Shown here: positions 58,241-64,000 of the stretch, in pieces
Layout of the letters: each line of letters opens with the position of its first letter
Numbering within the stretch: the first letter of the stretch is position 1
Assembly (NCBI RefSeq): GCF_963583255.1
Contig: NC_084814.1
Span: forward strand, 16,911,464 to 16,975,463
Reading direction: 5' to 3'
DNA length: 64,000 bases
Source: Pyrus communis
Taxonomy: Eukaryota > Streptophyta > Magnoliopsida > Rosales > Rosaceae
Translations under genes and position numbers: made by a program
The notes under the pieces: generated by a model
Database searches by the model: none
Seen by the model: only the letters and a program-made list of their open reading frames with translations
Told to the model about the DNA's origin: nothing

Positions 58241-59145
58241 GGCATCGTTTGGTGGATCGTATAAGGACCGAATAGGACAAATAATACGAACCCAGTCGTT
58301 TGATGTCCTCTTGTATTAAATAGTTGACGAATTAATTTAGTCAGTCTGCTTATTTAGTAAGGTATACACCTGCATAATAAACCCGTCTAAAAGGATTGGA
58401 TTATTAATCCTGTTCCTTTCCCTCTTTCTCGCACTTCGTTCTCCACGCCTACGACCGCCACGTCTTCCTCTGCTACAAGAACCTCGAGGCCTGGTCGTCA
58501 CGTGTCGAAGGTTTTGAGTCTGATCCGCTCCCTAAGTTCTTCGCCTGCGCTCTCAAAGCTCGCAAGAACAACATCGTCGTTAAGGTCTGACTTGCAGCTC
58601 AATTCCTCTTCGATTGTGTTGAAGACTTTTGCAGCTCAATTCCCCCTTCCCCATTTTTTGTTTTCTAATAGTAATTAAGTTTCCTTATTTCTGGGTAATT
58701 TGAGATTCGTTTCAGATGTATAGAGGGGGAAGATTTGCTTGAACTGGTAAAGAGAAGGGAGTGAGGGTGTCTGGGGGCAGTGAAGAAATGATTTTTTTTT
58801 ATTTATTTATAATTTTGTTTAAATAAAGGACAAATAGAAAATGCAATATCAAAAAATGACAAACAAGATTATTTTTATTTTATTTTTTAATTTGATGCAT
58901 TTGGTTGGTGTGAATTTTTATCAAAAAAAAAAAATCCCTTTTTTTTCATTAGTCATCAAATTTTTTTTCGTAAAAATAATATAATCCGATCTCTTATCCA
59001 GGACGGTATCAAACACATTATAAATAATATGGTCATTAGTACGATACTGCACCAAACACCCAACTAATTTAGTCAGTATAGTTCGGTGGTAGATTATCCT
59101 ATCCGACTGAAATAGTCAGTATAGTCCGAGCTGCTAAACGAGGCA
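58241..59145. mobile_element. Non-autonomous TIR element carrying a host gene fragment (Pack-type)
   Basis: The left end GGCATCGTTTGGTGGATCG pairs with the right end CGAGCTGCTAAACGAGGCA. Both sides share subterminal phrases (TTTAGTCAGT, GATTATTAATCC or GATTATCC). No transposase is present. Between them lies a GC-rich coding piece (58438-58584) unlike the AT-rich flanks. The target duplication was not resolved. Confidence 0.55.
58438..58584 (+). pseudogene. Captured exon fragment of a sucrase/ferredoxin-like (AIM32-type) protein gene
   Basis: 49 codons read AYDRHVFLCYKNLEAWSSRV, then SDPLPKFFACALKARKNNIV, matching the start of plant sucrase/ferredoxin-like family proteins with thioredoxin-like ferredoxin domains. 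It ends at a donor-like AAG-GTCTGA. The cysteine-rich ferredoxin part is absent. It lies inside the TIR element at 58241-59145. Confidence 0.62.
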
Positions 59146-60085
59146 TGTATAAAAGTTTTGTTGTACAATATAGCATGTTGCAATAAACACTTTGGGTTGC
59201 GCAATTGAATGGAGATGACTACTAAACGGGACCATGTACAAAAACATGTTCAATGTCTCCAAGAATTATAACGACCTTTGATGTGCTAGTTCAAGGTTTA
59301 GGAGGAACAATGAAAGCGACTTTGTTCACCCAACAGCTTCTTGGGCTACTCATAAATCAAATGAAAAACAAGTTGCCATTGACCGTCATTGAAGATAGAA
59401 TCATCAAGTCCTTCAAGGAAGATGGGTTAACTTGTTGCACCCGTTGTATGAAACATGTGTCTCACATTTTTCGGTCGGTTAGAGTTAAAAAGTAGGTTTT
59501 AAAGTGTAAATTATTCATTTCAAGGTAATTTACATCCTCTGTTGGAGATGGATGAGACCAGAGAATTAGCAAATAAAATGTTAAAAAGGTATTTTTTGAG
59601 AAAGAGGTAAGATATTCATTAATGGGTGGGATACGTACAAATCCATGAGGATAGGATGCATACAAGTGTCTCGTCAAAAACATTGTCAGGGATTTCTCGG
59701 TCGAAAAGAAAAAAGTATCCCTCACCAAATAAATTAAGAGTTACCATCTTCAAACAGAAAGTTCAAGAATACATAAGAGGTTCTTCGAATCAAAGAATAG
59801 AATTATCGCAATTCAGACTCATCCGTATGATCTGTATTTGCATGCTCCCTAGTCCATCTCATGCATTATTCCCTTTCACCTCCAATTCACATGCAATTTC
59901 AACTCTGCAAGTATATATGCAGTCTAAATCAAAGCAGATATATGTAGGGCGCAGATACTAGCTAGCTAATCTATTCGACAAACTTCCAATTGCAACATGC
60001 CTTCAATTTGGATTTAATAATTAGATTCTTTCATAAAATGTTAATTATTCGTTCAAACGATAACACGTTGATTTGTTTTTTTTTC
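59146..60085. other. Spacer, no gene recognised
   Basis: Contains an 80-codon frame at 59253-59495 without recognisable similarity or other support. I see no conserved feature. Confidence 0.4.
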
Positions 60086-60197
60086 ATAATATACCTTTGA
60101 CATGAGACATATCAATTCTATGACTTGTCCATATTATAACTTCATAATATACCTTTGACGTGAGACATCAATTCTATGACTTATCCATATTATAACA
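60086..60197. repeat. Tandem duplication, unit about 56 bp
   Basis: Two adjacent copies of a unit that begins TCATAATATACCTTTGAC and ends CATATTATAAC, differing by a few bases and a 2-bp deletion. Confidence 0.75.
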
Positions 60198-60428
60198 CTG
60201 CGCAATTGTAAGTCACATAACGTGTGTTCTCTATACACGCAAAAAAATTTCATATAAAAAGTGGTGCTATCCACACATCATTTTTTACTTTTAATGCATC
60301 CCTCTTCATTTCCAGTCGTCATATCAAATAAATTGAAAAAGATTAATAAAAAAACATTAACAAGGAATTCGTGTAAAAATATGTGTGTAGATAACATCAT
60401 CCTAAAAAAATTGAGAGAAGTTGTTGAC

Positions 60429-60893
60429 TAGGGGTGGGTTCAAAAAACCGAAAACCGAAAAAAACCGAAAACCGAACCGGACCGAGACCGAAAAAAATCG
60501 AACCGAAAAAAAAACCGAACCGAAATTGTCAAACCGAACCGAACCGAATCTGACCGGTTCGGTTTCGGTTTTTGAGGCTCGGAAACCGAACCGAACCGAA
60601 CCGAACCAATATATATATATATAATTTTTTTGAATATTTATAAATAGTTTAGTCATACAATCATAACAAAACAGAACCTGTTGCCAAGTTGGTTTCAGTG
60701 AAACTTTACAAGCATGGAGGCATGGGTTCGAACCCTCATGCCTCCAGGATTTGTGAGATTTTTTTTAATTTTTTAATCTTTTTAACAAAACAACCCTAAC
60801 CCTCCACCTCCTTATTTTTCATTTCGCCTAGCCTATTAATATGAATGTGAACTTTTATATTTCCTTTTTTTTTTTAAATAATTTTGGAGGGAG

Positions 60894-60927
<34 letters not shown>

Positions 60928-61075
60928 GAAAAAAACCGAAACCGAACCGAAAAAAACCGAACCGAAAAAAAAACCGAACCGAAAAAAACCGAAAAAAATT
61001 TGAACCGAACCGAAATTTCGGTTCGGTTTCGGTTTTGAGAAAAAACCGAACCGAAAAAAACCGAACCCAGCCCTA
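60429..61075. mobile_element. hAT-type MITE filled with CCGAA repeats
   Basis: A 647-bp element with ends TAGGGGTGGGTTC and GAACCCAGCCCTA and a perfect 8-bp duplication TTGTTGAC (60421-60428 and 61076-61083), the hAT signature size. The two subterminal zones (60440-60610 and 60920-61070) are arrays of AACCGA/CCGAAC units with A-runs. A core segment (about 60660-60760) contains Pol III-like boxes. There is no transposase. Confidence 0.8.
60681..60750 (+). ncRNA. Possible tRNA-derived Pol III unit inside the hAT element
   Basis: An A-box-like TTGCCAAGTTGG (60681-60692) and a perfect B-box-like GGTTCGAACCC (60725-60735) lie 32 bp apart. A hairpin-forming GGAGGCATG / CATGCCTCC surrounds the B box, and a T8 run follows at about 60759. 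It resembles a tRNA remnant or SINE head. Transcription is not shown. Confidence 0.4.
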
Positions 61076-61083
61076 TTGTTGAC

Positions 61084-61537
61084 ACCTCTGATAATGGATT
61101 ATTGATCCACTTTTGACCCCGCATTCTATCAATCAAAGCATTCTTTACCAACCAGCAGCATGGACAAGAATGGCCAAATAATGCAGATAAGAATTAGTGA
61201 TGAGAAAGAAATGGTGGTTCATGGTTGGTTGAAGTCTTGAAGATAATAAAGAACAATGCCATGCACTAAGACAAGAGTGGGTGTGTTCTTAACAACAAAC
61301 AAAAGAATAAGACAGATTAGGGATAAAAAACAATAAAATTATAAAAACAGAGAGAAAAAAAAAAGTGGATATATATCTTTTCAATGAATAATATCAAAAG
61401 TAGTATTATGTATGGACCTTTTCAGTTTATTGTTGTTTGTCATATCGTACAATGTTTCATGTGTATAACATCTTTACAACAAGAAAAGGAAAAAAAATGA
61501 GGAAGGCGACAAATGAATAATTATAAGAAAAAAAATG
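61084..61537. other. Spacer, nothing recognised
   Basis: AT-rich. No gene or element boundary was seen. Confidence 0.4.
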
Positions 61538-61916
61538 TTACACTATATTTGGATAAGTGAAATAAATCTGAAATTTTGGTAAAAGTTGAAATTTATAAAT
61601 TAACATACATTAATTCTCTTGTTTGGATTCATAAACATAGAAATTTAGAATTTCAGCGTTAAAAAAAAAAAAAACTTCAAATTTGAGACCTACAATTCCC
61701 AAGTTTAAATTTTATGTAAATATGTATTATTTCCAAATTTCTATGAGTAAGAGTTTAAAAATAAAAAAGAAAATCCGTATTCAAATTTCATTGTTCTTTT
61801 AGATTAATCAAACAAGAAGGTTCACAAATTTTGGAAAATAAAATTCTGTCATTTATATTCCCATCAATTTGAAATTTCTAAGTAATCTTAAATTTTCTCA
61901 TCCAAACATAGTGTAA
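61538..61916. mobile_element. MITE with TTACACTATATTTGGAT ends
   Basis: The left end TTACACTATATTTGGAT and right end ATCCAAACATAGTGTAA are complementary except for one base. The arms continue with AAATTT-rich inverted segments. 379 bp, non-coding. The CACTA/TAGTG start inside the ends hints at the CACTA superfamily, but no direct 3-bp duplication is seen. Confidence 0.6.
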
Positions 61917-62587
61917 AAGTCCACATGAAAAAGGGACGTTTTGGCTCAGTCTAGTGAAGGGGAAGAGCTCAATGCTTTTCTAAATATTTTGCCTCTTTTT
62001 GTATAGTTTAGATTAATTTTACCGACCTTCGTTCTCTTGGTCACTTATTCATTCTCTTCTTTGATAAACAATCCACTTACAAATAATCATGTATTTTCCG
62101 ACCACCGGAGAACATTTTTGTAGTTTTACTTCTTTCAAAGAATATGGACAATGGTTGTTTGGTGCCTAGGTGTATGGAGTTTAATAATCATGAAATGGAA
62201 ATTTTTATAGAAACACTTATAAAATATAGTTGTCATGAGGATAAGTTGTTAGACAAAAGTCACATTTTTACTTTCCACACTCATTTTTACTTTCCATACA
62301 CTCTTTTAATTTAGGGTTTGTCAGATCGAATGAATTAAAGAAAGATCAAATGATAGAAATTAACAAGATGTGTGAGAAATAAAAAATAATATATAGATAG
62401 CACACTCCTAAATAAACAAGAGATATAAAAGTGACCCAAACCAAAACAGGACTATAGGAAAGGAAAGGGAAGAGCTTCTTGTGATTGGGAGTGCTACATC
62501 TTATCCCAATAACAAATTTCCTAAATCCACCACGGATAAGAGCTACAAACAACCACATTTGCTTCACAAAGCGCATATTATTGGTAT
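61917..62587. other. Spacer, nothing recognised
   Basis: No conserved coding frame or RNA gene. Confidence 0.35.
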
Positions 62588-62819
62588 ACTGCCAAAAATA
62601 ACCCATTTTCTGAATCCTAAGACTGAGATAGGACAAACTAGCTATGCAACCATGCACAAAAGTGAAATGACGAAAATATCCACATATAAAATGTAAAAAC
62701 TCACAAGTGATGATGTCATTTTTCTGATTTCGAAGAGAGAGCTGTGAGCTGTGAGGTTTTTGGTTGGCCCAAATCTGTGAGCATATCATGTGCATGTCAC
62801 TGGAAAGTGATAATTTTTA

Positions 62820-62945
62820 ATGGGATTTCCAGAATCTAGGTTCAAGTCAAAGATTTACAAACTACATATCTTTAAGGGATTTCCAGAATCTAGTTTAGGT
62901 CAAAGATTTGTAAACTACAAATCTTTAAGAAATTTCCAGAATCTA
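62820..62945. repeat. Tandem repeat, unit about 55-57 bp, 2.3 copies
   Basis: The unit starts GGGATTTCCAGAATCTAG and ends ACTACATATCTTTAA. Two full copies and a third partial copy (AAATTTCCAGAATCTAA) follow head to tail. Confidence 0.75.
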
Positions 62946-63363
62946 AGCCCTTGCATATCTCACAACCTCATCAATTGCACGATACACGTCCACAACAAAA
63001 TTGATACAAATTGCATCAAGAACCCTAATTTCTCATAGTAAAAAAAAAATCCTAGATTAAAATATTGAAAGCTCTAATTTTTGTTGCGACACTCGAATTC
63101 CAGAAAATGACCCATTGCATCAATGACAAGGACTAAGAAAAATAATAGAATATATACAGAGAGAGACCGCTATGTGTAACCATCCATTTAAATATTCCCA
63201 ACAAAGAATAGCTTTCAAGGTTGTTCTCTCACTTAAATTGCATATTGCCCTACTAATAATGTGGGTTAGCAACAATCCATTAACATTACTTGGTCACTAC
63301 CCTATTATCGTCAAAGGATCGCATCCATTGGGATCAAATTTGTCGGTCATGTTTCCCTCTCTC

Positions 63364-63368
<5 letters not shown>

Positions 63369-63434
<66 letters not shown>
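63369..63434. repeat. Poly(T) homopolymer, 66 bases
   Basis: An uninterrupted T66 tract. It may be the poly(A) tail of a minus-strand retroposon or a slippage expansion. Its exact length in an assembly is unreliable. Confidence 0.9.
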
Positions 63435-63788
63435 CCTTTTGTCTAGAAAATGAGAGTTGAAATTTTTGGGTAACCCATTTACATGGGAGGGCAATTTGGT
63501 AATTGTAATCTTAGAAAAATCATATTTATGTCCTATTGTTGTGTATGGCGTGTGCATGCTCTGTGCATATTCAAAAAATCTTATTTCAATCCTAAGATTA
63601 AGAAAATGGGTTATTTTTGGCAATTTTACTTTTTTTTTTTTTTTGGGGTGTTGAAAATAGTTTAGATGGAGAGGAGACATATAGAGTGTTAGCTTTTTTT
63701 TTGTTTTTTTGTTTTTTGTTTTTTGTTTTTTTTTTTTTTTGAAAGATGCAGCATATATTTCAAAAGGACAAAGTCCATGGTAACCAGT

Positions 63789-64000
63789 TGTTGACTCTAA
63801 AATTACAAAAACCTACGTGGCGCGCATGCTAAGTAAATAATAAGCTAACTACGTCCTTCGGTTGAATGCGGGGCGTGCCAACTCGTCGGCCGAGCTCGGC
63901 CGAGGAGTAAAATTCGTTGATGTAGCGTTGAGCGCGTCGTTGACTTCTCTATCTTGCGATTGCAACCGAGGAAGGAACCCTCTCGGTCTCTGGGTTCTAT
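63789..64000 (-). repeat. LTR copy D (Tat-like family), partial at window edge
   Basis: On the plus strand it begins TGTTGACTCTAAAATTAC, the complement of the LTR end of copies A-C. It continues with the same ordered phrases in reverse: AACTACGTCCTTCGGTTGA, GCGTGCCAACTCGTCGGCC and GAGGAAGGAACC. The neighbour on the left is not primer-site sequence, so this is an outer element end or a solo LTR. Confidence 0.75.

Larger units (their letters stand above)
62588..63637. repeat. Inverted repeat pair flanking about 950 bp
   Basis: TGCCAAAAATAACCCATTTT followed by CTGAATCCTAAGACTGAGAT (62588-62630) reappears inverted at about 63588-63628 (AATCCTAAGATTAAGAAAATGGGTTATTTTTGGCA). These are either two copies of one repeat in opposite orientation or the arms of an unidentified element. 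A poly(T) tract and a tandem repeat lie between them. Confidence 0.5.

Noticed and set aside
59253..59495. 80-codon frame with Cys pairs
   Set aside because: No recognised family, no splice context and an AT-rich transposon neighbourhood. Not enough support.
60402..61151. Frames encoding KNRTE- or FGSV-type repeats
   Set aside because: Translations of the CCGAA/TTCGG arrays in the hAT element. Frames exist on both strands only because of the repeat.
62346..62795. 149-codon minus-strand frame
   Set aside because: Overlaps one half of an inverted repeat. The similar phrase (KMGYFWQ) appears in the other half, so it is repeat sequence.
63297..63680. Lys-rich minus-strand frame
   Set aside because: Read through the T66 homopolymer.

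Overview
This window looks like nuclear chromosomal DNA of a eudicot plant. The genes have short phase-consistent exons with GT-AG introns, and the products are plant-type: a plant ABCC transporter, mitochondrial IF-2, V-ATPase subunit E, a plant beta-1,3-galactosyltransferase, a G-box-binding bZIP and a glucose-6-phosphate 1-epimerase. The spacers are dense with retrotransposons and MITEs. The repeat families and protein wording suggest Rosaceae (apple/pear type), but that is an inference that cannot be proven from the window. A 200-base run of N (7001-7200) shows it is an assembled draft.

Layout. 1-3.6 kb: the first two thirds of an ABCC10-like transporter on the minus strand, running off the left edge, with an in-frame stop in exon 4 and a SINE just upstream. 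4-5.5 kb: a short plastid 23S rRNA fragment and two MITEs. 5.6-10.5 kb: a decayed minus-strand Ty3/gypsy chromovirus-like element (3' LTR, gap, integrase) fused to the 3' part of another Ty3/gypsy element. That second part carries an antisense plant-mobile-domain ORF with its own TATA box, a polypurine tract and a 3' LTR. 10.5-12.7 kb: AT-rich spacer with a 22-bp-type tandem repeat. 12.7-17.3 kb: complete nuclear gene for mitochondrial translation initiation factor IF-2 (minus, 739 aa, 7 coding exons). 17.9-21.4 kb: a LINE-like insertion with 13-bp target duplications, split by a 2.56-kb solo LTR. 21.6-33 kb: a nested tower. TIR/MITE sequence was entered by a 9.5-kb non-autonomous LTR element (23090-32617). 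Its 5' LTR was later entered by a 4.7-kb Copia element (24207-28918), and its interior carries a fragment of the spliceosomal gene PRP4.

34.3-36.4 kb: complete V-ATPase subunit E gene (minus, 230 aa). 36.8-40 kb: a 1-kb TIR element, a 588-bp solo LTR inside a MITE, a Copia LTR remnant and GGT-rich DNA. 41.0-44.5 kb: complete beta-1,3-galactosyltransferase gene (plus, 342 aa, 12 exons). 45.5-48.7 kb: G-box-binding bZIP gene (plus, 286 aa) that lacks the usual proline-rich N-terminus. 51.7-53.2 kb: complete glucose-6-phosphate 1-epimerase-like gene (plus, 296 aa, 7 exons). 53.3-64 kb: no intact gene. It holds a fold-back Mutator-like element with 9-bp target duplications, a tRNA-iMet-like pseudogene, a broken TMEM214-homologue first exon, a TIR element carrying a sucrase/ferredoxin-like gene fragment, an hAT-type CCGAA-repeat element with 8-bp target duplications, poly(T)66, and another copy of the LTR seen at 9.4, 23.1 and 31.4 kb.

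The host genes are unrelated housekeeping and regulatory genes and form no operon or cluster. The clearest theme is layered transposition with capture of host gene pieces (PRP4, sucrase/ferredoxin-like). No CRISPR, prophage or bacterial-type system is present. All exon limits were read by eye from splice sites and reading-frame continuity.
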